Program-made: the position numbers and the translations under genes
The notes under the pieces: model-generated
The model's input: the letters and a program-made list of their open reading frames with translations, nothing else
Told to the model about the DNA's origin: nothing
Databases searched by the model: none
NCBI RefSeq assembly: GCF_905220415.1
Contig: NC_059555.1
Location: 1,302,001 to 1,366,000 of the forward strand
Length of the DNA stretch: 64,000 nucleotides
Direction: 5' to 3'
Source of the DNA: Colias croceus
Lineage: Eukaryota > Arthropoda > Insecta > Lepidoptera > Pieridae
In this document: in pieces, positions 22,107-34,656 of the stretch
Layout of the letters: the number at the start of each line of letters is the position of its first letter
How positions within the stretch are numbered: the stretch's first letter is position 1

Positions 22107-23016
22107 TAAACTTTAAAAATAATAATTTATCTGCTAACATGACGAAGACCAAATACATACAATTCTCCAATTACAATACTAAGAATAAACCCCTAACTCT
22201 CGCGCACTGTAGTGGAGCGTTGGAGCGGGTGAATAAAATAAAATTTCTCGGATTAAACATAGACGAGCATTGTAATTGGAAGGCACACTGTGAAGCGATG
22301 GCTGGGAAAGTGAATAGGTTTGTGTTTGCGTTGAGAAGGTTGAGAAAAACTGTAACTTTTAATGCTGCACTAACTGCATATCACAGCTACGTTACCTCAG
22401 TTTTAAGATATGGGATTATATTTTGGGGTAACTCTACCAATGTTTCCAACGTATTTCTCGCACAAAAAAAGTGTATAAGAGCTCTGTGTAATATTGGTCC
22501 TCTTGATTCTTGCAGACCTCAATTCAAAGAAAAACGTCTTTTAACACTTACTAGTTTGTATATATTGGAAATATGTATGTTTGTAAAAAAGCACGGTGAA
22601 CTCTTCAAACCAACCAAAAACAATTCACAATTGGGTTTTAGGGATCCTACTCGCCTATTGATGCCAAACTGTAAATCTAAACTTTTTCAAAACAATGCAA
22701 GTGTGATGTGCATAAAGGTATTTAATCACATTCCTAAAGAACTGCGTGAAATGCCAAAAAATGTAATGCATAGAAAATTGAAAATATGGTTAGCGGAAAA
22801 ATGTTTTTATTCTTTAAATGAATTTTTTAAATAGTTAATTTTAATGTTATATTTTAATGTATGTATATTTATATAATCTGTGATGTATTCTTGAAAAATT
22901 TGTATGCCAATTATTGGCGAATTGTGTGGACTATCTTATTAATTAAATCATGTGACCTTGTATCACCACAATTCTGACAAATAAATAATTTGAATTTGAA
23001 TTTGAATTTGAATTTA
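22107..23016 (+). mobile_element. 5'-truncated Jockey/CR1-group LINE
   Basis: About 910 bp: the C-terminal part of a reverse transcriptase ORF, a 3' UTR of about 150 bp and a tail of tandem TTGAAT units (22,987-23,015). Coding homology begins before the first ATG, at about 22,107 (NFKNNNLSAN), matching the N-rich linker that precedes the KTKYIQF block in this group. No target-site duplication was identified. Confidence 0.87.
22139..22834 (+). CDS. C-terminal fragment of a Jockey/CR1-group reverse transcriptase (231 aa)
   Basis: Conserved post-palm region of a non-LTR retrotransposon polymerase. Motifs: TKTKYIQFS (residues 2-10, after motif C), KFLGLNIDE (35-43), the LRYGIIFWGNS block (89-99), QKKCIRALCNI (109-119) and SCRPQFKEKRLLTLTSLYI (124-142), ending LNEFFK. 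The catalytic YADD and everything upstream are absent, so this is a dead 5'-truncated copy. The frame is uninterrupted, suggesting moderate age. The ATG is internal to the original protein. Confidence 0.88.
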   Translation: MTKTKYIQFSNYNTKNKPLTLAHCSGALERVNKIKFLGLNIDEHCNWKAHCEAMAGKVNRFVFALRRLRKTVTFNAALTAYHSYVTSVLRYGIIFWGNSTNVSNVFLAQKKCIRALCNIGPLDSCRPQFKEKRLLTLTSLYILEICMFVKKHGELFKPTKNNSQLGFRDPTRLLMPNCKSKLFQNNASVMCIKVFNHIPKELREMPKNVMHRKLKIWLAEKCFYSLNEFFK

Positions 23017-26000
23017 AGTTAAATCAATCATATTACACTTCACAATTATTATTATAACGTTCGCTATAATATGAATAAAATAATCGCAAAACAGTAATGG
23101 TTACATAGCATCCCAGTATCAAAATACAGCATTATGGTTTATTTTGCAAAAACAATAGAGCAGAATTGTACAAAAATATATTGGTGAAAATTTTGCTATA
23201 CAGGAAAAAAATCACTTTTGCGATCTGTGAGCATCTGTAAGTACCTTATAACTTATAGAAAAAAGAACAAAGCGTAAAAAATTGCAGGAGTTGCTAGTAT
23301 CTGAAAAAAAAAGATTTATAATTATTACTGAAGCACCATGTTTTAAAATATGTGCACTAAAAATAAAAACACAATCAACATCAGAAAACACGCCATTTTA
23401 GCGCGCCAAACCGTACATATTGTCAATCTATAAATTACGCGTAGCGAGTGAATGGGCCAGAAATGGTCCAGAAGGATTATGCGATCGGCACCCGTTGAAA
23501 GGTTAGCCCTAATTATGATTTATTATCTGTGCCAACGAAAACACGTTCGATTTTTGAATTCGAAAAAGGAATTTCCAATGGAGAATGATGCAACCGCGCA
23601 TTCTTTTTTGAGAACATTCGAATTTTAAAATTTTGTTTTTTTTTTGTGAATGGATAGTTTAACGGGAAGTTAGCAGCGTCTTGTTTTCTATCAGTCGCGA
23701 TTAGATCTATTTATTGCAAGAGACTTTTGTACTGAATTATTAAAGAGCTAATAAAAACGTTTTTAATGATGTGATACGATAAATTAATAATTCATATACA
23801 TTAAGAAATTGAAGCTTTAAGTTTTAACTGAACATTTTAATCTCGATTCTTGGAACGTCTTTAACCTATCATAATATTGCTAGTAGGTACAGAAAAAATG
23901 AAAAATCCATAATAATATACACAGAAACCGAAGATCGCACTCAAGTAAACAATAATCGTAACTCAACTCAGTCGTAAACTTAGTGTAGTGTCTTAATTTG
24001 TAAGGAGCGACGCAAGCGCGAATAAATAATGTAAAAACAATGAACAGCTTGCACTGTGGGAGCGTGAATGGGAAGAGTTAGGGAGTTTTAGACAGGGCAT
24101 TTTATTGTTATAAAGATTTTATAATAGAGCAGTAAGTATTTGGTGGGTATTTCTAGTTTTTGTCTTCTTAGTTGTAATTCCATAAGACAATGGAATCTTC
24201 CAAAATCAAGGTTTAATACTTTAACATTGTCTATGCCTACGCTACTACGGAATATCGTCTTGGTCACCGTAACCACATTGTTTTGAATGCATGCATTTGG
24301 TCATTTATGTGTGATTTTGTAGGATGCATAGATATATTGGTGTAGTATATGCTGCAACAACATAAAACCGGAAGCAATGGAAGAATTATAAGACATTTGT
24401 TTTGCAAAGAGATGCAGAGCATATTAAAAAAAAATCTCTTACAAAATCACAAATAAATATTTAAGTGCCATGTCTATATTATTAACTCTACACAGCACAG
24501 CGGCGACTTTGACATGTACAGAAAAATCTAAAATCATAAAGCACAGACCGCTGCGGTATCGGATTGCGATTGCTTCTTGAATGCTAATCATCGTGCTCTC
24601 TTGCTCGCACTGCGGTGTCTATATATCGTAAGTTTATGATGCGTCGTTTGTACGTTTATTTTTTTCTTGGTATTGATACCTTTTGATTTATCTTGCTGTG
24701 TTTTCTTGCAAATTGTTCAATTTAAAAATAACTTATTTCAAATTGAAGAAAAATTTCGATTTAAATCTGTGTTTGAATACAAAATTCCAGGATTATTAGG
24801 ATGCGGTAATTAAATTGTTATTTATTATTAAAAAAAATTAGTGGAATTTTTTTACCAATTTTCATCGAAATCCGTTCAGTCGTTTTTGCATTATACAACT
24901 ACAAACCAACATGTTGACAAACAGATTACAATATCATTTACAAACAAAGACATACATATCAAATTGTAAAAACATACCTAATCATAACGCGGCATACACA
25001 AAGCAAAATTATGGAAAAAATATATAAAATTTACGACCGTCCGTCCGTCCACAAATCCGAGCCTTATCTTCATCACTAGCTCATATCTTGCAAATTATAT
25101 GCACTGAGCGTTCGTGTAACCTATGCTTAATATTATTATCTTGACTGAATTTGAAAATAGATAGTAATGTTTTTACTGATTTTTTTTAGAAATGTAACAA
25201 TGATAGGTCATCATCCGTTACAAAATGTCCATTTTACTTCAATGATGATGATGATGATGATTAAATATGGAATGGTAGAATTATTTCTTATGAGCATTTG
25301 TCTGTTCAGAATTTTGATGGAGTTCGTATGTTCGTGCAAGCTATATACGGAACAGCACCAATGTGATATTTTTTATGGTTTAATGAGGCATTTAAATTTC
25401 TGAAAAATGAACTGTAAAATATTATTATATTCTGATTACCAAATTTATTCAACTTGAGGAAACCGGAATGAAAAGCTAGTCAAAATACGAAAATATCATA
25501 ATTCACCATCGACACGTATAATATTACGATAAACCCGTCACGCCTGTCCGTCTGTCTCATAATTTCAATATTTATAACTTATTCACGCGGCTCCTGCTCT
25601 TTTTTTATTGGTATTAAATTACTTATAAGTGTATTATTTTCAAAAATTCGATCGGTGTTACAAAAATATTGTGACTGGTTGTGATTTATTGTCTGTTTAT
25701 GTCGGCCATTTTGAATCATCCGTAACATTTAAAAAATTTTTTTCGATTTTGTTAAATTCTAACTACAAAACATATTGGACATACGCATATTTTGTCTTTT
25801 ATTAGCGGTTGGTTAAAATTCATTTTCTAATCCAATGAGTTTTTATACTAACGGCTGGTTAAGGTATTTTGGTAAGTAACAAAATTTTCATAAGCGTGAA
25901 ATAGGGGCTTAAATCTTTTGAAGACAATTGCTGATCTGTTAATTTTTTTATAGCTTATGGTTCTCCAGATATTAATTATTACGATTTACGTATATTTTTA

Positions 26001-26423
26001 CACTAAACATTGTCATTTTAACTGACGGAGAAGTTAAGCAGATTCATGCATAGAACATACTATTTTATCCAGAAGCTGTAAACAGCCATTAATCCTACTA
26101 AAAACGGAATCACAAAATGCATACACACTTCCAAAAATAAGTATTAAAGCATTTAAAACATCAATGCGTCAAATTTAATATCATAAACGTAGTCACGAAA
26201 CGGGATAGCATCAAGCACGATCGAGATAGGAATCGTCACTTTTTTGGAAACACCGCGTAATTGGCTGACATTTTATTTCGTTTATTCGAAGAAATGGTCA
26301 TTTTTATGGTCTCCGCTGAGTTATGGGATCATGTGGCTTACGTGGAAGTCCGTGATAGAATTCGGATGGTGATTTTGTTGGAAGGTAAGAACCTGTGTCC
26401 GTAATGTGTGATTGAATTATATA
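23017..26423. other. No gene recognised
   Basis: Mostly AT-rich. About 24,835-24,990 is a worn retroposon tail (TTTCATCGAAATCCGTTCAG then ACATACATATC). A (GAT)n stretch occupies 25,241-25,262. GC-richer patches at 23,400-23,550 and 24,540-24,650 are unexplained. Confidence 0.5.
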
Positions 26424-26512
26424 TATGTATGTTTATCAGCCATCGGTTTCCATAACACAAGCGAAACCTTAATATGAGATCAGATCGTGCCGTGTGTGAA
26501 AATTGTCGTGAA
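26424..26512 (+). mobile_element. SINE 3' fragment (TTTATCAGCCATCGGTTTCC type)
   Basis: Contains TATGTATGTTTATCAGCC, CCATAACACAAGCGAAACCT, ATGAGATCAGATCGTGCC and GTGTGTGAAAATTGTC. This is the same 3' module as the minus-strand SINE at 30,555-30,775. The tRNA-like head is missing. Confidence 0.7.
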
Positions 26513-29500
26513 ATATAAAATATAAGTAAGTATAATATTTGAAGGTACTTTTTTATTTCACTGTTATAACCTTTTAAACAGAGAAAATGTCTATTTATAT
26601 GTTACTTATACTACTAAATCAGTTCTGTGGTTTAACCTTAAAAGCGTAAGAGACAGACTTATAAATTGCGTTTGTATTATACACGTTGCCCTCGGACTCC
26701 ATAAACCAGGTGAAAACATGAAGTTCTTATAATTGTAGTTTTATAATTCAAACAATATTAATTTAATGTTTTTATTAAAATTATAGACTCAACAATAGAG
26801 ACCCGGACATTATATCTATACCTTGAACGTTTTCTTATAGTGAGTTGTTTTCAAGATATCAATAATCGAATTTATTAGTTACTTAGTAGTTTTTTAATCA
26901 CGTTCATAAACAAAACCGGGTGCCGCATTAGTAAACAAGTTATATAATTATATATCTAACGGCAGCAAAAGTAAAAAATACTGTAGGGGCTTTGAAAACA
27001 AACGAAAAATTATCACAATACGAAGCCTCTGAAATTCGAGGTTTGTTCAAGTGAATACTTTCTAAGGGCGAACAACCCTTTGGGGTGGAAACAGAACAAT
27101 GCATGTCTACTTAGATTTTTTAAGTATTTTTCTATAAGAGCTGGCTAATCATTTTTCTACAGTAACAATGTAAGGTGGAAAGAAAACTTTTGATGGATAA
27201 ACTCGAAAAGTTATTAGGAACTGATTAATTTGAGCTGATTAATAAAATTTCTTCAACAGTATAAAGATGGATGATTTAAGAGATAGACAATATTTTTAAT
27301 CCATTTTCACATCTAGAAAAGAGCCGGGACGACTGACTTTCATGACAAAATATAATGACTAAAATTGTCTTGTAATTATTTTTACAATAAGGTCGTAATA
27401 TTTTATTAATATAGACTTAATATTTTATTATTATAACCAATATAGACGCATAATAATATAGTAAGTATGCAAAAATAATTAAATTATGATGTTGCAAAGC
27501 CTGTTTATATATGTCAAACTTCTTTATTTAATTTGCGGTCAGTCAGGCAGATTAGCTTCCAGAAAGTGTCTTAACATAAAAATGTATTTTTTTCACCGAT
27601 TGCTACACATTGAAGTTCTTAGAAAACAATAAAATAATCAACCGAAACCGTCCACCATCTCTCGGCCTATACCAGCCGTGTGTTAATTGTTTGTCATTAT
27701 TCATTATTTCCATCTTCAATTGCCCTTTTGTCTCATTCTTTCCACATTTGCATTATTCTGGAGGTTTCTTCCAACCAACGATTTTCATTTTTCAGCCTTT
27801 TCAATGGTCGAACGAATTGTTTCCTGCGTCATCATTAACTTGCCGGATAATTTGGGTTCCGTATTATGTTTTTGGATGGTTTTCTGATAAATTATTTACA
27901 GTTGGATGAAATTGTTTATCGATCCAATGCGTAGCATTTAACTTTGTCTAAACTATATTTTGGTTATTGTTTTTATATTTATCTAACTTTATATTGATAT
28001 GCAAAATGATGAAAATGATCTTGAAAACATCCGTGTAAAATGCTTAGCACTAACTCAAAGTTATGCTTTTTCTTATTCGTTTTTGGAAATGGTTTTCAAA
28101 CCCCAGCGATATTAGTTTAGCAGCGATACGTAAACGGCAAAAAATTTCTACAGCATTTACAATTGTCGGCTGTTTAAATATTGATTTGTTTAAAAATAAA
28201 ATTTAAAAGTTTGTTATAAACGTACATTGTTATAGTATTAACTAACTGTTTATGATTCGTCATCAAAATCGAATGTTCATTTAAGTCTCTAATGAACACA
28301 TTAACATAGGCTAATTAATGTACTTAAAAAAATATATTAATATAGTTAGTAACTTATGCAGAACCCGCGTGTCTTCACCGACACACGCTTAACCGCTTTA
28401 TTTTCCAGTACAAACTGTTATTCTTTTGAGTGGAAATTCGGTGGCGGATGTTGACTCAATGGACGCTCTTTCAATATTGAGAGTATTTTTTTGTTCTGTA
28501 TAATAAGCAATTAGCTGGTTCTATTTCACTGCGGAACTCTATTTTAAAGTAGGTATAAAAAAACATTAAAATAAGTCATTTTTGTGCGAAACAATTGTAC
28601 ATTAACAATAAAAGGGTTCATTGTACTCTCCTTATAAATTCGTCTAATTTGGTATACCACTCGATATGTTTTGAGGAAAAGGTTTGTCAAAAGTTCAAAA
28701 TAACATTTGAGACAATGTTCGCCATTTTGTGGAAATGTAACTTCAAATGCATTTATCGATTTGAGTATGTTTTCCTTTTAAGAAATATCTTGTCTATTAG
28801 GTACCAAATAGTTAAAAATTCTACTAAACAACATTTTTTAGAGAGAACAAAATATGAGTTTCGTTTCATAAGTATTTTATGCTTCTCTCACGTATTCATT
28901 TTTGTTTCAATATTAGCTAATCTAGAAAATAGTTTTGGAATATAATAACTTTTTTGTTTTTAATAGAGAAAGACGGTAAAAAATGTTTCAAATATATTTA
29001 GGATTATAAATAAATATTTGCTGTTGATCGTTCGAGGGCCGTTAAGTACATCCCACGGGACAACGTATTTGGCATTTGGTGAAATTGCGAAAAAACAAAA
29101 TGGAAGTGGAGCTAATCTAAATTAGTACCGTTAGAAAAAAAACATTTAATAAATTTTTTATCTGCTTATTGATTTGTTTATTTTAAAGCTTGAAATTGAA
29201 TGTGTTAACGTGATAAATAAAACCTAACATACATGCAACAAATAAATTTAATTTCAGATGGAAAAACGTATTTAACAAAGTGAAATTTAAAGTCATAAAT
29301 TAATATTTTATAGTACCTAGGCACAATAATGTCACAAAATATGAATATTTCATCTTCATCTAATTTATAATACACTCAGTTAATCATTAAAAACAAGAAA
29401 CAATACTAACATTGATATTATACATTTAGTTTTACCTATACAGATACAATAGGCATGACGAAAGATTTTGAAATCCTCTTCCATAATGTGTGTATACGTT

Positions 29501-29622
29501 TACTATACAAGAAAAACCCTATATTTCGGTAATATACTTAAATTTAACGAAGATAAAAGCCATTTTTCAAAAAATATTTATAAACTGTGCCAAAACAGCT
29601 CGCAGGTGTCATGGCGTAGGTG
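26513..29622. other. No gene recognised
   Basis: AT-rich. On the minus strand at about 27,650-27,900, fragments in different frames (KLMMTQETIRSTIEKAEK, then LKNENRWLEETSRIMQMWKE) look weakly like a decayed coding sequence. Plus-strand frames over the same bases at 27,610-27,909 and 28,595-28,945 have no motif. Confidence 0.4.
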
Positions 29623-29630
29623 TGACGTCA
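29623..29630. promoter_or_regulatory. Perfect cAMP-response element TGACGTCA (1 of 3)
   Basis: Palindromic CREB/ATF site, followed by C. Confidence 0.5.
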
Positions 29631-29665
29631 CTCTTTAGTAAATACGTAATTATTTGTACGCATTG

Positions 29666-29707
29666 CGAAGAAAATTAAATAAATATTTATTTACTTAATT
29701 TTCTTCG
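29666..29707. repeat. 42-bp near-perfect palindrome
   Basis: CGAAGAAAATTAAATAAA is matched by its inverted copy ending TTAATTTTCTTCG with one mismatched pair and a 6-base centre. Confidence 0.9.
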
Positions 29708-30016
29708 AAATTAACACATATGTGTTATAGAAACGAATTTCAAAGTTTATAAGTGGTGTGCAGTATTGCAGTGTGAATCCACATATAAATAATGCTCAAA
29801 AATGTGTTAGTAATTATTTCAAGCGAGAAAATTATAAGAAATGATTGTATAAAGTGGGCGCGGAGAACCCCGAAACCACGTATTGTGAATTCGCAATTAT
29901 ATTTCTGTTCTGAGTCGATAAAGCTTACGTGAAACAAAAGAAAATAAATAAAAATGCGTATTCTCAACATATTCATAACAACAAAATACATCTGACGTGA
30001 GTTGTTTACTTAAACG

Positions 30017-30024
30017 TGACGTCA
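30017..30024. promoter_or_regulatory. Perfect cAMP-response element TGACGTCA (2 of 3)
   Basis: Embedded in ACGTGACGTCACGCGTG, a longer near-palindrome rich in CpG. Confidence 0.5.
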
Positions 30025-30554
30025 CGCGTGTTTTAGTCAAAATGGCCAACTGCAGAATTTCAATGTTTTATTTTATTGATAATCTCATTAATCTTAATGT
30101 TTTTTGGATTTTTAAGTCACTATATTTAATTTATTTATTATACATTTTCCTTTGAAAACACTAATATGATCATTTATGGTTACTGTCGTCATGCCTATTA
30201 TTAATTTAAATGTTTTTTTTTTTAATAAAATAAAATTTCCGTTGCTGACGGTACAACAATCACAGCCAATCGCTACTTGTTAGTAATTAGTATTAGGAGA
30301 CTCCATTAGGATTACATTTTTTGAACGACGTCTTAAAACTCTTTTAATAAATGGAACATTTGATAATTTTCTCTTAATGATAAACACGGTTTTTCTCTTT
30401 CAAATATTTATTAGCTTTTTAATTTCACGAAAGCTCAGATAGGTTTGATTCTTTAATAATAAGTAGGTAGGTTAGTGTGGTACAATAAATGATTAAATAA
30501 ATAATAATAATAGGTACAACCGTACAAGATACTACTATGATTTTCTTATCATAA
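30025..30554. other. No gene recognised
   Basis: AT-rich, nothing identified. Confidence 0.5.
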
Positions 30555-30775
30555 TTTGTGTGGAAAAATTTTCACACACAGCACGGTCTGATCCCATACT
30601 AAGCTTTCGCTTATAATAAACATACATACATAATTTTAAATAAATAATTAGATAGATAATTAACACTCAGACACAGAGCAAACATCTATGTTCATCACAC
30701 AAATATTTGCCCCAGGTGGGAATCGAACCGACGACCTCTAGCTTGAAAGGCAGGGTCACTACCAACTTTTTGACT
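30555..30775 (-). mobile_element. tRNA-headed SINE, near full length
   Basis: On the minus strand the head carries a B-box GGTTCGATTCC (plus-strand 30,719-30,729) preceded by a tRNA-like stretch. It is followed by CAAATATTTGTGTGATGAAC, ATGTTTGCTCTGTGTCTG, TATGTATGTTTATTATAAGC, TAGTATGGGATCAGACCGTG and GTGTGTGAAAATTTTTCC. This order is familiar from lepidopteran SINEs. It is transcribed by RNA polymerase III in active copies. Confidence 0.8.
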
Positions 30776-31258
30776 ATTATGAAAAAAATCAATTAATAAG
30801 CATACTTCTGATATAACTCCATCAAGATCTTCTCCATTAAAAAATAAAAGTTAGGTACTGTAACAGCAAACTAGGTAATTCTATAATGCTCATAATATGT
30901 TATTCTGATGTATAACTTTTTCTATTAAAATATATTAGTGTAAAGTACCCACATTACTGTTTGTAAGTCTCTTCCAAATCCGTCCAGTAACTTTTTCATG
31001 GACCAGTAACACACGTTTCGTTCTCACAAACTTTCACGTTTGTAATATAAGTACGATCCTATTGTTACTTTCAAAGTAAACACAATTTTTTTTACCTAAA
31101 AATAATAATATTAATGAATCAGGTTAACAATCGACACCTGAATCTCATCCCAAGAGCTGATTGACAAGCACTTCAAATCACAATACATCAAAGCCTCCTT
31201 CAAGAGTCATCGAGAGAGCCCTTCGGCGCAATTGCTGGAAAATGATTGAAAAACAAAC
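30776..31258. other. No gene recognised; worn retroposon tail
   Basis: About 30,940-31,065 is a degenerate plus-strand family A tail (AAATCCGTCCAGTAACTTTTT then CTCACAAACTTTCACGTTTG). The rest is unrecognised. Confidence 0.5.
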
Positions 31259-31266
31259 TGACGTCA
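31259..31266. promoter_or_regulatory. Perfect cAMP-response element TGACGTCA (3 of 3)
   Basis: Third perfect CREB/ATF palindrome within 1.65 kb, again followed by C. Confidence 0.5.
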
Positions 31267-33580
31267 CGCTTGTAACATGTGCGTTATTACGTGTTGAAAT
31301 TGCTATGCTATCGGGTATAAAGATTGGAGAAATAGACAAGGTTGTCACAAAATATGATAGGAAGGTTCATTAGGTTCAAGAGCCCATTACTCCGCAGAAA
31401 ACAATCGAAATGTAACATAATATGTGTACATTTTATATTATATAAATCAAATCACTTGACGAAAAAAGTGATTGTTTTATTTTTAATTTAAATTAAAACT
31501 ACCTGGGATTTTTTTTGCTAACACAATCGAATTAAATTAATAAAATACTGAAGATAGATTTAGCGAATAGTCACAGAATTTTTGCTTTCATCGTTAACGT
31601 TATCTGCAGAAAAACAACAATCGCCAACCCTACACGTAATCCAAGCTAGAGCCAATCACAAAATCCAAATCATTTGTTGTAAAATTCTCGACAGTAACAA
31701 CCCTTGCCTGCTAAGGGCCCTCAGTGACCCCCGACTCGAGACTCTTCGAGTACTGTTTTGATTGTCTCGTAATAATTGAAGCTTGTTTTAAAATTTATCG
31801 GATTCTGTGAAGTTGACAACCCTATTTGTATAGATAGAGTAAGATGTTCAGCTATCAACTGACTCGTTGTGTCAAATTCTACTGCAGAGAGCTTATCTGG
31901 TTTCACTCCCTCTGAGAAAAGCCAAGTCTTTCAAACACAAGAAAATAAAATGTATTATCAAACTGACCAAGTTAATTTTGATACTTATCTCAAATGTATT
32001 GACTCCATCACAAAGGCTAGTTACCCTACACAAACGGTAAATAATGATGTTTTTAGAGGAAACCAAAGCCTCTGGGAAAACTCTGGACTCAAACCTAAGC
32101 CTTCTAACTTCACTCGATGTGGAATACTATAGGCTACGTTAAATTAAACTTCAATATTTCGAGCCTGGAGGAGTTGCCTATTTTATCGATAATTTTATAA
32201 GTTTTGCTTGACTTCAGAATATTATATCAATCGGGAAGTAGGCAAGTATAGAAAATTATATCAGCTACCTACCTCGTAAATCAGGTAGTAGAAGACAATC
32301 TTATCCCTCATGACTGGTACCTGTGGCTATCAAACAAAAAGAACACTCAGAGAACGGTGTGATCTAAGTAAAATGTGGCTGAAAATACAAGAATAGAGAG
32401 ACACTAAACTATCCTATCTGAGTGGTAAACCAACAACACCACAAAATGTGTCCAACGAAATTAAAACATGCTCCCAAAAGCCGACCTACATAACTGCCAC
32501 CAATAATTAGTCAATACAAAAAGCGTTATTATTTGCTCATCCACAAGGCGTCTAATTGCGCACACATAACAATCCGAACAAATAAAACAAACAAACAATT
32601 TCAGTTCGTCCCAATCGGTATTCGCCTGCCAAAATCAATTAAACCCTTGTAATCAGCTGCTTGACACACAAACACACATAAAACAAAATTTCAAGCGAAA
32701 ATAACCCTTATTACAATGACATAGAGTTCATGTATTTCGTAATTAGTTGAATATCTCAAAATTGTAATCGTTTTAAACTGGCAAATGTTTGGATCAGTCA
32801 AAACGACTAAACCGTACCATTACTGGAGTTTTTCTAAGTTTTCGATATGAAAAAAATTGCAAATGTTTTATGCGATAAGCGGGCGGCGACATCAAAGAGC
32901 TGCTGGGTGTTTGTTGTCTCGTTTACTCCGGAACTGAGAAAGCGAGAGGGTGGTAGGTGGTGGAAAAAAACGGCCTTTGAACCGTGTGATGCCGAGCCGC
33001 GGTATGCAGTACAGGCGTTTATCGCGCTTAAAAAATCGGCTGGTGTCCACATAGCTTAGCTATGCTATAGATATAAAAGACAGGTTAAAAGAAGTATAAA
33101 TATATGTAGTACCATTGCATTTCAATATGCTTCTAATTTACAGATTCATTTGGCTATTTGCTGAGAGCTGTTTATGCAAGCAACTTTGCGTTAAATTCCT
33201 CATGAACTTTCATTTTCATTAATTTATTTGAATTGGTAGCTTAAACTGCTGCTTAACTGCAGATTTTGATGAATATGGTAACAAGTTTACCAAATAAGGG
33301 GTACAAACTCCTTGAAAGAAGATTATAAGCAGCCATAAAGCTAGGCTAAAGTCAAGTCTACAAAGATCAAATGCTATATCTATAGCACAACTATGTACAA
33401 CAGACTTTATAATATAGCGATGCGAGCAAAAACGGACAGACAGATAGGACATTTTGTTATTAGTACTAAAATTTCGATGATTAAGTTTAACATTGTTGGT
33501 GGTAACTTGGTGATTAACTTGAAGCCTAGAGCGCAGGATAATGCAGGATTTTATCCAAAAGCCAATATAAAATGCAGTAA
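31267..33580. other. No gene recognised; one CpG-richer block
   Basis: AT-rich except for about 32,870-33,060, which is markedly GC- and CpG-richer than its surroundings and is open in both directions (70-72 codons each way). Neither frame has a known domain. It could be an exon, a promoter or an enhancer. Confidence 0.45.
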
Positions 33581-33750
33581 TCTATCCTAATATAATAAAG
33601 CTGAATAGTTTGTTTGTTTGAACACGCTTATCTCAGGAACTACTGGTCCGATTTCAAAAATTATTTCGGTGTTAGATAACCCATTTATCGAGGAAGGCTA
33701 GGCTATATATTATCAAGTCGCGTGGGTGAAAACGCGGAGTGCAGCTAGTA
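33581..33750 (-). mobile_element. Short retroposon, family B
   Basis: Minus-strand copy with head AGCTGCACTCCGCGTTTTCACCC, CGATAAATGGGTTATCTAAC and tail TTTATTATATTAGGATAG. The internal segment with TTGGTCTTAGC is deleted. Confidence 0.75.
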
Positions 33751-34197
33751 AGTAAAATAAGTTGGTTATGGTAGATACTGAAAATAATTTGTTACCAAAA
33801 AAGCAGTTATTTTTCACTGATTAAGTTAGAATAATGTGACTCGTATTTTACTTAGTTTTACAGGCAGGTTAATACGATAATTGATACCGATGTTTTCTTT
33901 CGTTGCTTTGACTAAAGGTGATAGGAACCATGTAAAGATGATTTAGAATTTAAATTTCTCTTTTCACTTCTCCAGTGCCTAAATTTTGTATTCCTTGACC
34001 ATTGAACTCAATACTTACGTATCATCAAAATCGATACACACTTTCCCAAGATCCAGAGGAACATACAAAAAAGATCTAAAAGATCTCGTTACCTGCACTA
34101 ATTGGATAAAATTAAGCGTCGATGAAGTTTCGCGTCTAAAGACTAAACTTCCAGGCTTCTAATTAATGACTAGATGTATCGAGTTACCCTTTAGTTT
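33751..34197. other. No gene recognised
   Basis: AT-rich, nothing identified. Confidence 0.5.
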
Positions 34198-34350
34198 GAT
34201 CTGGAGCTCAGTGGTTATATGCAGTCCTGGGTTCGAATCTAGGCGTACAAAATTTTTAAAGTTTTGTGGATATTTGACACCCTGATAGTTGCTAAAGCAG
34301 CTGTGAAGAAAGTTTATAATAAATATAAAAATATAAAAATATTATAAATA
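34198..34350 (+). mobile_element. tRNA-headed SINE
   Basis: A-box-like GGAGCTCAGTGG (34,203-34,214) and B-box-like GGGTTCGAATCT (ending 34,240) are spaced as in a tRNA. A non-tRNA body follows (TTTGTGGATATTTGACACCC, GCTAAAGCAGCTGTGAAG) and an ATAAAAATAT repeat tail. It does not fold as a complete tRNA and has no intact acceptor stem. Confidence 0.7.
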
Positions 34351-34579
34351 ACACTATACTTTACCTTTCTCTGCAAGCTTGAGCTGTGCAAAATTTTATT
34401 ACAATCAGTATAGTAGTTGAAATGTAAAAGCGTCTCTAACAAAGAGACTTGTCGAAGCTACCTACATGTTATCTAAAGCATGAAAATACATTCAATTAAA
34501 ATAGAGTAGTAAACTAATAAATTGAACATTTTTGTCTTCGTCTCTAATTAAGTCAAAAGTTTCAATTATTCGTGTTTCA
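34351..34579. other. No gene recognised
   Basis: AT-rich, nothing identified. Confidence 0.5.
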
Positions 34580-34656
34580 GTCTCTATAGCTCAAAAGGTT
34601 AGCGCTTAAATATTTCTAAGGTCCTAAGTTCAACTCTGTTACCTTTTTTTTTCGAA
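34580..34656 (+). pseudogene. tRNA-like sequence (pseudo-tRNA or SINE head)
   Basis: Shows a tRNA-like A box (TAGCTCAAAAGGTTAGCG), a B box (AAGTTCAACTCTG) and a following run of nine T residues that would terminate RNA polymerase III. The acceptor arms do not pair well and the anticodon arm is AT-rich, so it is more likely a SINE head or decayed tRNA than a functional gene. Confidence 0.45.

Noticed and set aside
34580..34656. Functional tRNA gene
   Set aside because: A and B boxes are present but the acceptor stem does not pair and the anticodon arm is poor.
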